Part shown: piece by piece, positions 1-5,431 of the stretch | How positions within the stretch are numbered: the stretch's first letter is position 1 | How the letters are laid out: every line of letters starts with the position of its first letter | NCBI GenBank assembly: GCA_007120745.1 | Contig: SKNC01000039.1 | Span: 1-8,600 of the forward strand | Direction: 5' to 3' | Length of the DNA: 8,600 nucleotides | Origin: Bacillota bacterium | GTDB taxonomy: Bacteria > Bacillota > Dethiobacteria > SKNC01 | Notes under the pieces: model-generated | What the model saw: only the letters and a program-made list of their open reading frames with translations | The model's database searches: none | What the model was told of the DNA's origin: nothing | Position numbers and translations under genes: made by a program

Positions 1-120
1 GTAGCGTGTTTACGTTACCATATTTGCCTACAAGCCCTTGTTGACGGGATGCTTGGTTTCGGTTAGATAGCCGGAATCTCCCTCTTCAAACCTCGAAGAT
101 GTTAAGTGGGAGTAGTTCAA
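1..120 (+). mobile_element. possible non-coding right end of an IS200/IS605 (TnpB-type) element
   Basis: No reading frame here looks like a gene. The stretch is rich in nested short stems: AAGC/GCTT around 32-52, and CTCCC (78-82) with GGGAG (108-112) enclosing TCTTC/GAAGA (83-87 and 95-99). It finishes with GGGAGTAGTTCAA. Imperfect subterminal hairpins followed by a TTCAA-like end are typical of the right ends of IS200/IS605 elements, where the same DNA also encodes the 3' part of the TnpB guide RNA. No transposase C-terminus is readable in the 120 bases available, so the call rests on structure and a remembered resemblance. It could instead be the end of another structured RNA or a degenerate intergenic remnant. 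Confidence 0.33.
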
Positions 121-188
121 TAATGAAATGTAACAGTATCTCACAAAAAATGTTAACGGGAATTTTTGCTGTTTTACGTGATTTAATA

Positions 189-197
189 TGCTATAAT
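189..197 (+). promoter_or_regulatory. extended -10 promoter candidate
   Basis: TG-C-TATAAT is a complete extended -10 element. No good -35 lies 17 bases upstream; TTGCTG at 166-171 is 20 bases away. It could transcribe the XRE gene starting at 290 with a leader of about 85 bases. Confidence 0.45.
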
Positions 198-207
198 GCG
201 ATTTTCT

Positions 208-236
208 TTGACTTTTTGACAATTTAATTATAAAAT
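208..236 (+). promoter_or_regulatory. sigma-A promoter candidate for the XRE gene
   Basis: TTGACT (208-213) and TAAAAT (231-236) are separated by 17 bases, and each hexamer matches the consensus at five of six positions. A second TTGACA at 216-221 pairs less well with TAATAA at 239-244. The predicted start near 243 gives a leader of about 47 bases before the regulator. Confidence 0.55.
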
Positions 237-289
237 TGTAATAACAGTTAAAAATTTGTTGTAAATGAAAAAATTTAGGGGGTGTGCTT

Positions 290-538
290 ATGTCAATTCA
301 TCTGGGAAAGCGCATTAGGGGTCTTAGACGGCTGAAATGTTTTACACAAAAAAACATGGCTGACAGGCTGGGAATCTCCGTGAGCATGCTGAGCAACATT
401 GAAAGAGGGAAAAAGTACCCCAACGTTGACCTGTTAAAAAAAATGACGGAAATTCTTCAGGTCCCCCAGGAAGAACTGTTTGTCCTGCCGTCGGCTCAGG
501 AGTCTATTCAGGAACAAAGAAAGACTATGAATGGATAA
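290..538 (+). CDS. small XRE-family helix-turn-helix regulator
   Basis: This 82-residue protein is essentially one Cro/C1-type DNA-binding domain. The five-helix fold spans about residues 5-63, with the helix-turn-helix around residues 19-40 (FTQKNMADRLGIS followed by SMLSNIERG), and there is a short hydrophilic tail. The NIERGKKYP stretch and the following LLKKMTEILQV helix are typical of the family. No sensor or oligomerisation domain is present, so it probably acts as a dimeric repressor or accessory regulator. ATG at 290 is preferred over an in-frame GTG at 284 because the ribosome binding site AGGGGG (277-282) lies 7 bases from the ATG but only 1 base from the GTG. dusB follows 63 bases later. 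The target is unknown; self-regulation through the upstream promoters is a guess. Confidence 0.88.
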   Translation: MSIHLGKRIRGLRRLKCFTQKNMADRLGISVSMLSNIERGKKYPNVDLLKKMTEILQVPQEELFVLPSAQESIQEQRKTMNG

Positions 539-561
539 TGCTTCAGGAGTTTAAGCATTAT
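535..561 (+). other. hairpin overlapping the XRE stop codon
   Basis: ATAATGCTT (535-543) and AAGCATTAT (553-561) form a perfect 9-bp stem with a 9-base loop. The stem covers the TAA stop codon, and the loop contains AGGAG. Only a short run of T follows, so it would be at best a weak attenuator between the regulator and dusB; a role in mRNA stability is also possible. Confidence 0.5.
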
Positions 562-601
562 TTACGTTCACATCAACTCATTTATAAGCGGAACTATTTG
601 A

Positions 602-1570
602 ATGTACATAAACAAATTGAAATTATATAATCCTATATTATTAGCTCCCATGGCCGGGGTAACCAATTCGGCCTTTCGGATCATCGCCCGGGAACTGGGC
701 TGTGACCTGGTTATTACCGAAATGGTTAATGCCCGGGGCCTTTTGGAGAAAGCCAAAAGGTCTGTGGAGCTTATGTTTTTTCAGGAAAATGAGAGGCCCA
801 TAGGCCTCCAAATTTTTGGTTCTGACCCTGGACTCATGGCCGAAGCGGCCTGTGCCGGGGAGGAGCATGGATTTGATTGGATTGATATTAATATGGGCTG
901 TCCTACCCCAAAAATTGTGAAGAACGGGGATGGGGCAGCCCTTATGAAAAACCTGCCCCTGGCCCGGTCTATCATAAATTCCGTTTCTCAGGCTGTGGAA
1001 ATTCCCGTAACTCTAAAAATTAGGAAAGGCTGGTCCGAGGAAGATGTTTCCTCCCTTTCCCTGGCAGTCTTTGCGGAGGAAGCGGGACTTCACTGGATTA
1101 CCGTGCACGGGAGAACCCGGGAACAGTTTTACGCAGGGAAGGCCGACTGGGGAATTATAAAAGCAGTGAAAGAAAAGGTCAGCATACCGGTAGTGGGAAA
1201 CGGGGATGTCAGGGAACCCCGGGATTACTTGTGGATGCTTCAGGAAACCGGCTGTGATGGGGTTATGATTGGCCGGGGAGCCCTGGGAAACCCCTGGATT
1301 TTTCAGCAGTGCAGGCACTACCTGGAAACCGGCAGCCTGCTGCCTGCGCCCTCTCTGGAGGAGGTCATAGAAACTTCCCTGAAACACCTTTCTCTGCTGG
1401 TAGAACGTAAAGGGGAGCATACCGGCGTAAGAGAAATGAGAAAACATGCCTCCTGGTATTTTAGAGATTTTCCTGGAGCGGGACACCTTCGAAGAGAGAT
1501 AAACAAATGTGAACGGGTAAGGGATATGCAGATTCTTTTAAAAAATTTTGTTAAAGGTTCTCTCCTCTAA
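602..1570 (+). CDS. dusB: tRNA-dihydrouridine synthase (DusB family)
   Basis: This FMN-dependent enzyme reduces uridine to 5,6-dihydrouridine in the D-loop of tRNAs using NADPH. The 322 residues match the usual bacterial Dus length. The TIM barrel opens with PILLAPMAGVTN (residues 11-22). The catalytic Cys is C100 in DINMGCPTPK. K139, in the TLKIRKGW stretch (residues 137-144), and H169 (TVHGRTREQ) line the flavin and substrate site. GNGD (199-202) and GRGALGNPWIF (224-234) bind the FMN phosphate. The C-terminal helical tRNA-binding part includes the RKHASWYF and PGAGHLRREIN segments. The start is fixed because a stop codon (TGA, 599-601) abuts the ATG in frame. The ribosome binding site is weak (GGAA at 590-593), which may mean translation is partly coupled to the regulator upstream. 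The choice of DusB over other Dus paralogues rests on general similarity. Confidence 0.96.
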   Translation: MYINKLKLYNPILLAPMAGVTNSAFRIIARELGCDLVITEMVNARGLLEKAKRSVELMFFQENERPIGLQIFGSDPGLMAEAACAGEEHGFDWIDINMGCPTPKIVKNGDGAALMKNLPLARSIINSVSQAVEIPVTLKIRKGWSEEDVSSLSLAVFAEEAGLHWITVHGRTREQFYAGKADWGIIKAVKEKVSIPVVGNGDVREPRDYLWMLQETGCDGVMIGRGALGNPWIFQQCRHYLETGSLLPAPSLEEVIETSLKHLSLLVERKGEHTGVREMRKHASWYFRDFPGAGHLRREINKCERVRDMQILLKNFVKGSLL

Positions 1571-1608
1571 CTATCAGGGAGAATTTTTCTTGTGTAGAGG
1601 ATTTTTTG
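1558..1608 (+). terminator. intrinsic terminator after dusB, with a second overlapping hairpin
   Basis: TTCTCTC (1558-1564) pairs with GGGAGAA (1577-1583), with one G-U pair, and is followed directly by TTTTT; the stem includes the end of the dusB coding sequence and its stop codon. A second possible stem joins CCTCTA (1564-1569) to TAGAGG (1595-1600) and is followed by ATTTTTT. The two stems interleave, so they are alternatives or a pseudoknot. Either would end transcription before the next promoter. Confidence 0.72.
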
Positions 1609-1637
1609 TTGTTATTTATATAAAGAAATGATAAAAT
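1609..1637 (+). promoter_or_regulatory. extended -10 promoter for the three-gene cluster
   Basis: TTGTTA (1609-1614) and TAAAAT (1632-1637) have a 17-base spacer, and TG at 1629-1630 makes an extended -10. It lies directly downstream of the dusB terminator, so the gene cluster starting at 1744 appears to be its own transcription unit with a leader of about 100 bases. Confidence 0.65.
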
Positions 1638-1638
1638 T

Positions 1639-1657
1639 TGTACACAAAACTGTGCAC
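1639..1657 (+). promoter_or_regulatory. direct repeat at the predicted start site, candidate operator
   Basis: TGTACAC (1639-1645) and TGTGCAC (1651-1657) are near-identical heptamers 12 bases apart, overlapping the predicted transcription start. This is a plausible place for a repressor. The HTH protein encoded just downstream is an obvious candidate to bind it, but that is inference only. Confidence 0.35.
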
Positions 1658-1743
1658 GGGAAATAGATGATGCTTCTGCCGGGTCTTTTCACAGGAAATA
1701 AATAATACGGGAGAATCCCACGGTTAGTAAAGGGGGTACGGGA

Positions 1744-2265
1744 ATGAAACTGGTTAGAATCGGCAACAAGCTGGTCAGCAAGGAAAAAATTTATACCATG
1801 ATTGACAGGGTAGTGAATCTGAGAAGCCAGGGGAATTCCCAAAGGGAGACGGCGGAGATTTTGGGATTGGACCGCAGCTTTATTTCCCGGTTAGAAAATG
1901 TGGGGGAAGTGCGCAGGGGTGGAAAGATTGCCCTCATTGGCTTCCCGGTAAAGAACAAAGAGGAATTAAAAAAGGTGGCTTCACAGGAGGGCATCGATTT
2001 TGTTTTACTGATGACAGAGGCAGAGAGGCGTTTCTTTTTAGACAGCAGCAGTGGTGTTGAACTGTTCAATCGCCTGATGGAGATTATCAAGGAACTGCGG
2101 GATTACGACACCGTCATCATTATTGGTTCCGATGAGAGAATTAAAATTGTGGAATCTTTTTTGGATAAGGAAGTGGTTTCTCTAGAAATCGGCAGGTCTC
2201 CTCTTACAGAGGATGTGTACGTGGATGCCGGGGAAATCAAAAGAATTATTTCTTCTTTAAAATGA
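1744..2265 (+). CDS. HTH-domain regulator-like protein, first gene of the cluster
   Basis: The 173-residue protein has an N-terminal helix-turn-helix (about residues 29-52) with an SQRETAEILGLDRSFISRL pattern resembling the DNA-binding helices of XRE or resolvase-like proteins. A C-terminal alpha/beta region follows, with two hydrophobic strands each leading into charged helices: KIALIGFPV (61-69) and DTVIIIGSDE (122-131). I do not recognise this second domain; it may sense a ligand or partner. ATG is well placed, with AAGGGGG (1730-1736) 7 bases upstream. The next gene begins 29 bases after the stop, so the two are almost certainly co-transcribed. No signal peptide or membrane segment is seen. 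Regulator is an inference from the HTH and from gene position; no target is known. Confidence 0.8.
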   Translation: MKLVRIGNKLVSKEKIYTMIDRVVNLRSQGNSQRETAEILGLDRSFISRLENVGEVRRGGKIALIGFPVKNKEELKKVASQEGIDFVLLMTEAERRFFLDSSSGVELFNRLMEIIKELRDYDTVIIIGSDERIKIVESFLDKEVVSLEIGRSPLTEDVYVDAGEIKRIISSLK

Positions 2266-2294
2266 AAAGTACGTAACTGGACGGAGGGTTTCCT

Positions 2295-3197
2295 TTGAAA
2301 CATGTAATCAGTGTCAGTTTGGGTTCTTCCAAACGAAACCACAGCGTGGAAATTGAACTTATGGGTGAAACATTTAAAGTGGAACGAATTGGGACAAACG
2401 GAGATTTGGATGCCATGGTCAAGATGATCAGGGAACTGGATGGAAAGGTAGAAGCCTTTGGCCTGGGGGGTATGGACCTCTATATTTTTGCCGGCGAAAA
2501 GCGCTACATCATGAGGGAAGCCCAGGTGATTGCTTCTGCAGCCAAGGAGTCTCCCATTGTGGATGGTTCCGGCCTGAAGAATACCCTGGAACGTAAGGTT
2601 GTTCAGCACCTGGTGGATAATACCCAACTGATTCAAAAAGACACAAAGGTTCTCATGATGTGTGCCGTGGACCGTTTCGGCATGGCCCAGAGCCTGGATT
2701 CATTGGGATGTAAAATGATTTTGGGGGACTTAATGTTTACCCTGGGGCTGCCCATTCCCCTTAGGAGCTTGAGGACCCTCTACTATGTGGCTCGGGCTAT
2801 TGTGCCGGTTTTACGGCTGCTCCCCTTTAAATACCTCTATCCCACGGGCTCAAAACAGGATGAGATGAAGCCCAAATATCCACAGTACTTTTTGGAGGCG
2901 GATATCATCGCCGGAGATTTTCACTTCATTCGCAGGTATATGCCCTCCCGGCTGGAGGGGAAAAGCATTATTACCAATACGGTAACGGCTGACGATGTGC
3001 AGCTGCTGAAAGACCGGGGAATCAAATACCTGGTGACCACTACCCCGGAAATCAAGGGGAGGTCCTTTGGAACCAACGTAATGGAGGCCCTGCTGGTGGC
3101 AATTTCCGGAAAGGATACGGAGTTGACTTCCAGTGAATACAGCGACCTTCTGTCCAGGATTAACTTTGCTCCCCGGATTGAACTCTTAAATCCGTAA
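2295..3197 (+). CDS. conserved-looking protein of unknown function, co-transcribed with the acyl-ACP-reductase-like gene
   Basis: I cannot assign this 300-residue protein. The start is TTG at 2295, with GGAGGG (2283-2288) 6 bases away. Residues 1-65 are strand-rich (HVISVSLGSS, then AFGLGGMDLYIF). A helical part with REAQVIASAAKESP follows, then the stretch VLMMCAVDRFGMAQSL (119-134). Residues 143-180 are markedly hydrophobic with interspersed Arg and Pro, so they may touch the membrane or form a lipid pocket. The C-terminal third contains ITNTVTADD and YLVTTTPEIKGRSFGTNVME (245-264), which reads like a conserved active or binding site. Similar proteins are, from memory, sometimes labelled quinate dehydrogenase in databases. 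No GxGxxG dinucleotide-binding loop is visible, so that label is not supported here. Its position between a HTH gene and a putative acyl-ACP reductase suggests a role in the same pathway. Confidence 0.85.
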   Translation: MKHVISVSLGSSKRNHSVEIELMGETFKVERIGTNGDLDAMVKMIRELDGKVEAFGLGGMDLYIFAGEKRYIMREAQVIASAAKESPIVDGSGLKNTLERKVVQHLVDNTQLIQKDTKVLMMCAVDRFGMAQSLDSLGCKMILGDLMFTLGLPIPLRSLRTLYYVARAIVPVLRLLPFKYLYPTGSKQDEMKPKYPQYFLEADIIAGDFHFIRRYMPSRLEGKSIITNTVTADDVQLLKDRGIKYLVTTTPEIKGRSFGTNVMEALLVAISGKDTELTSSEYSDLLSRINFAPRIELLNP

Positions 3198-3233
3198 ACT
3201 CAATATCGTGGAATTATTCTATTAAATATTAAT

Positions 3234-3249
3234 CCAGTTCTATAACTGG
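3234..3249 (+). other. small hairpin before the reductase gene
   Basis: CCAGTT (3234-3239) and AACTGG (3244-3249) form a perfect 6-bp stem with a CTAT loop. It lies in the 85-base spacer between the unknown protein and the reductase, about 15 bases upstream of the ribosome binding site. There is no T-run, so it is not a terminator. It may adjust mRNA stability or the relative expression of the two genes. Confidence 0.4.
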
Positions 3250-3282
3250 CAACAATAATTAGGTGAAGGGAGCTTTACGAAC

Positions 3283-4362
3283 TTGGGAAAATTTGCATTT
3301 ATTATACACCCCATTGAGCTGGAGGATGTATATCGAAAATTTAAATTTATGCGCCGCTGGCCCAAAAAACTGGTGGAGAATTTGGTTAAAATGATACCGC
3401 CCATGAAAATTTCGGAGATAACAGGGATAAAGTCTCGCCATGGAGAGACTTCGGGCTGGTTTGTTTCCTGTCCCCTGAACTCCAACCAGATGGTTACCCT
3501 GCCGGAGGATTACGTGCTGGAAAAGATTATTAAGTCCGGAAAAAAGGCGGAAGAACTAGGGGCAGATGTCATCGGCCTGGGGGCCATGACTTCTGTGGTG
3601 GGAGATGCGGGCATTACCGTGGCCCAAAATTTAAAAGCAGCAGTTACCACGGGAAACAGCTATACCGTGGCAACAGCACTGCAGGGAGCAAGAGAAGCCG
3701 CCCGCCTGATGGGAGTGGATATGGACCAGGCAGAAATTCTCATTGTTGGAGCTACCGGGAGTATTGGCAGTGCTGCAGCCCGCATTTTAGCCAGAGATGC
3801 CAGGTATATGACTTTATTAGCCCGCAGCCAGAGGAAACTGGAAGACCTGGCGGACCGTATCATGATGGAGAACGGACTGGCAGTCCGGGTTACCTCCAAT
3901 GTGAAACGGGCGGTTCCTGCGGCGGACATTATTATTACGGTTACCGGCTCTGCTGAAGCGGTTTTTGATATCAGTGACTTGAAACCTGGAGCTGTGGTAT
4001 GTGATGTGGCCCGTCCCCGGGATGTTTCCAAAAAGGTGGCGGAACAGCGGGATGATATCTTAGTAATTGAAGGTGGAGTGGTGCAGGTTCCCGGGGATGA
4101 TGTGGAGTTTAATTTTAATTTCGGGTTCCCTCCCAAAACCTCTTATGCATGTATGGCGGAAACCATGATTTTGGCCATGGAAAACCGGTTTGAGAGTTTT
4201 TCCCTGGGAAGGGATATTCGGGTTCCTCAAATTGATGAAATAAATCGGATGGCTGAAAAACATGGGTTCAAGCTGGCCGGATTCAGGAGTTTTGAAAAAG
4301 CAGTAACACCGGAAGAGATTCAGGCCATTAAAGAAAGAGCCAGGGGAAAAAGGAAAAATTGA
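3283..4362 (+). CDS. acyl-ACP-reductase-like NAD(P)H oxidoreductase (AAR family)
   Basis: The 359 residues resemble, along most of their length, the cyanobacterial long-chain acyl-ACP reductase that converts acyl-ACP to fatty aldehyde with NADPH. The N-terminal substrate domain begins KFAFIIHPIELEDV, like the family's FGLIGHLTSLE start. LGAMTSVV (99-106) and VTTGNSYTVATA (121-132) match its middle region. The Rossmann loop is IVGATGSIGSAAA (154-166), and VIEGGVVQVPG (261-271) follows. C290 in SYACMAETMILAME aligns with the Cys that forms the thioester in AAR (FACFAEAMLLEFE). The end, SLGRDI then MAEKHGFKLAGF, also fits. Basic residues at the C-terminus (after about 335) are extra. The start is TTG at 3283, with AAGGGAG (3266-3272) 10 bases away. 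Databases may call it shikimate dehydrogenase because of the shared Rossmann fold. The actual acyl substrate is unknown. Confidence 0.86.
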   Translation: MGKFAFIIHPIELEDVYRKFKFMRRWPKKLVENLVKMIPPMKISEITGIKSRHGETSGWFVSCPLNSNQMVTLPEDYVLEKIIKSGKKAEELGADVIGLGAMTSVVGDAGITVAQNLKAAVTTGNSYTVATALQGAREAARLMGVDMDQAEILIVGATGSIGSAAARILARDARYMTLLARSQRKLEDLADRIMMENGLAVRVTSNVKRAVPAADIIITVTGSAEAVFDISDLKPGAVVCDVARPRDVSKKVAEQRDDILVIEGGVVQVPGDDVEFNFNFGFPPKTSYACMAETMILAMENRFESFSLGRDIRVPQIDEINRMAEKHGFKLAGFRSFEKAVTPEEIQAIKERARGKRKN

Positions 4363-4369
4363 CTAAATT

Positions 4370-4391
4370 TTAAAATATTTTAATGTTTTTT
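4370..4391 (+). terminator. weak AT-only terminator candidate after the reductase gene
   Basis: A 14-base perfect palindrome (4370-4383, TTAAAAT then ATTTTAA) is followed by TGTTTTTT. The stem is all A-T, so termination would be inefficient. It is the only terminator-like element between the cluster and the strong promoter at 4481. Confidence 0.35.
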
Positions 4392-4480
4392 GAGCAGGAA
4401 AAAGCCCAATAGGTAACGAATATTTGCTTAACAAAAATAATTGCATGACGATTCTAAATATTTTAAAAGTGGCCTGTTGT

Positions 4481-4509
4481 TTGACAAAAATATTTTTCTA
4501 TTCTATAAT
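4481..4509 (+). promoter_or_regulatory. full-consensus sigma-A promoter upstream of greA
   Basis: TTGACA (4481-4486), a 17-base spacer and TATAAT (4504-4509) match the consensus at all twelve positions. Transcription would start near 4516, leaving a leader of about 370 bases before greA. The long leader suggests control after initiation, or a separate small RNA. Confidence 0.85.
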
Positions 4510-4555
4510 GTTAGGAATAATTTCAGGCAGTGGCAATAAATAAAGGTATTTAAGC

Positions 4556-4579
4556 AGTGTCAAGGAAATCCTTGACACT
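4556..4579 (+). other. perfect 10-bp hairpin early in the greA leader
   Basis: AGTGTCAAGG (4556-4565) pairs completely with CCTTGACACT (4570-4579) around an AAAT loop, about 40 bases after the predicted start site. The downstream sequence is AT-rich but has no continuous T-run, so it would be a poor intrinsic terminator. It may be a pause or attenuation hairpin, a 5' stabiliser, or a DNA operator. Confidence 0.6.
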
Positions 4580-4617
4580 ATATTTATCTATTTACCAAAT
4601 AAGTTAGATTTTAAACA

Positions 4618-4677
4618 ATCCTGATTCCGAATAAATAGTATACAGTAACATATACTTGATTTTAGGAAATACAGGAT
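4618..4677 (+). ncRNA. possible structured RNA element in the greA leader
   Basis: Three collinear stems nest in 60 bases: ATCCTG/CAGGAT (4618-4623 and 4672-4677), TTCC/GGAA (4625-4628 and 4665-4668) and GTATA/TATAC (4638-4642 and 4651-4655), with a small asymmetric internal loop between the first two. I do not recognise a known riboswitch class. Each stem is short, so chance pairing cannot be excluded without conservation. Confidence 0.3.
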
Positions 4678-4722
4678 AGGGTGGGGAAAGTTATAAGGTA
4701 TTTGTTAAAAGGATAAATGGGA

Positions 4723-4767
4723 ATGATAAGGAATTGCCCGGTAGATCATAACGTATATGAAGTGTAG
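4723..4767 (+). CDS. possible 14-residue leader peptide before greA
   Basis: ATG at 4723 is preceded by AAAAGGA (4707-4713) at a 9-base spacing and opens a short frame, MIRNCPVDHNVYEV, ending in TAG. An in-frame ATG at 4717 also exists, just after a TAA. After the TAG the same frame stays open for 26 more codons. It resembles a leader ORF only by position and ribosome binding site; coding is unproven. Confidence 0.22.
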   Translation: MIRNCPVDHNVYEV

Positions 4768-4885
4768 GCCGATGAATTTAACAGTGAAAGAGTAAAATCA
4801 AAGGGAAGCAGGCAGGAAGGGAAAATAATAGCGGTATCAATATAAAGATTAAAGGGGAACCCCTAAGTAAAGGAGAAATCAATGG

Positions 4886-5362
4886 ATGGTAAGCAAAGAA
4901 GTTATACTCACGCACAGCGGGTTAGAAAAACTGGAGAAGGAACTGGAACATTTAAAGTCTGTCAAGAGAAAAGAGGTTGCTTCACGGATTAAGGTGGCAA
5001 TTGATTTTGGGGACATCAGTGAAAACTCGGAATATGAGGATGCAAAAAATGAGCAGGCCTTTATTGAGGGAAGAATTATCACCCTGGAGAAAATGCTGCG
5101 GAATGCCACACTGATAGACGAGGGAGAAATTAATACGGAAGTAGCGAGTGTGGGAAGTACAGTGACCTTGAGGGACCTGGAATATAACGAGGATATTGAT
5201 TATACCATTGTAGGGACTGCCGAGGCCAATCCCGGGGATAATAAAATATCCAATGAATCTCCGGTGGGAAAAGCCATTTTAGGTCAGCCGGTGGGAAGTA
5301 TCGTAGAGGTTTCTGTTCCTGCAGGAATTATCAAATACCAGATTATGAGCATTAAAAAGTAA
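4886..5362 (+). CDS. greA: transcription elongation factor GreA
   Basis: GreA inserts a coiled coil into the RNA polymerase secondary channel and stimulates cleavage of backtracked transcripts so that arrested complexes can restart. The 158 residues are the standard length. The antiparallel coiled coil covers about residues 10-75, with the acidic tip in GDISENSEYEDAKNEQ; D43 and E46 correspond to the residues that hold the catalytic metal. The FKBP-like C-terminal domain contains SPVGKAILGQPVG (125-137) and ends KYQIMSIKK. The true start is ATG at 4886. Another ATG at 4882 is closer to the AGGAG (4871-4875) but is in a different frame that closes after 36 codons. Transcription probably comes from the consensus promoter at 4481. 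Pairing of greA with lysS downstream is common in Firmicutes. Confidence 0.97.
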   Translation: MVSKEVILTHSGLEKLEKELEHLKSVKRKEVASRIKVAIDFGDISENSEYEDAKNEQAFIEGRIITLEKMLRNATLIDEGEINTEVASVGSTVTLRDLEYNEDIDYTIVGTAEANPGDNKISNESPVGKAILGQPVGSIVEVSVPAGIIKYQIMSIKK

Positions 5363-5368
5363 ATACAG

Positions 5369-5381
5369 GCCGAACATCGGC
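5369..5381 (+). other. short GC hairpin just after greA
   Basis: GCCGA (5369-5373) and TCGGC (5377-5381) can pair around a 3-base loop, 6 bases after the greA stop. It has no adjacent T-run, only AGTTTT 10 bases later, so it is at most a weak 3'-end signal. Confidence 0.3.
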
Positions 5382-5398
5382 TCAATAGAAAGTTTTAC

Positions 5399-5431
5399 CA
5401 TAAGACAAGAGAACCTTTCCCTTGTCTTATG
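5399..5431 (+). other. perfect 11-bp hairpin between greA and lysS
   Basis: CATAAGACAAG (5399-5409) pairs fully with CTTGTCTTATG (5421-5431) around an 11-base loop. The 3' arm ends in a tandem heptamer, GTCTTAT twice (5424-5437). No T-run follows, so this looks more like an RNA processing or stabilising element than a classical terminator. It would allow greA and lysS to share a transcript yet be expressed at different levels. Confidence 0.6.

Larger units (their letters stand above)
4363..4885 (+). other. 523-base intergenic region: promoter and structured greA leader
   Basis: No conserved gene is seen here. In order it holds a weak AT-palindrome terminator (4370-4391), a GCAGGAAAA stretch followed by CGAATATTT (4394-4425), a full-consensus promoter (4481-4509), a perfect 10-bp hairpin (4556-4579), a three-stem element (4618-4677), a possible 14-codon ORF (4723-4767), a short TCATA/TATGA stem (4746-4760) and the greA ribosome binding site (4871-4875). 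Confidence 0.7.

Noticed and set aside
28..222. Minus-strand 64-residue open frame at the left edge
   Set aside because: It covers the hairpin-rich stretch and the promoters of the XRE gene, lacks a ribosome binding site and shows no domain.
1013..1486. Minus-strand 157-residue open frame inside dusB
   Set aside because: dusB is fully intact with all motifs; the antisense frame is low-complexity and unlike any family.
2103..2636. Minus-strand 177-residue open frame across two cluster genes
   Set aside because: It spans the ends of two well-supported plus-strand genes with their ribosome binding sites and has no recognisable motif.
3660..4136. Minus-strand 158-residue open frame inside the AAR-like gene
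   Set aside because: Ser/Thr/Ala-rich shadow of the Rossmann domain coding sequence.
4418..4453. Sigma-E-type sporulation promoter (GAATATTT and CATGACG)
   Set aside because: The spacing is about 19 bases, too long, and the -10 part matches poorly.
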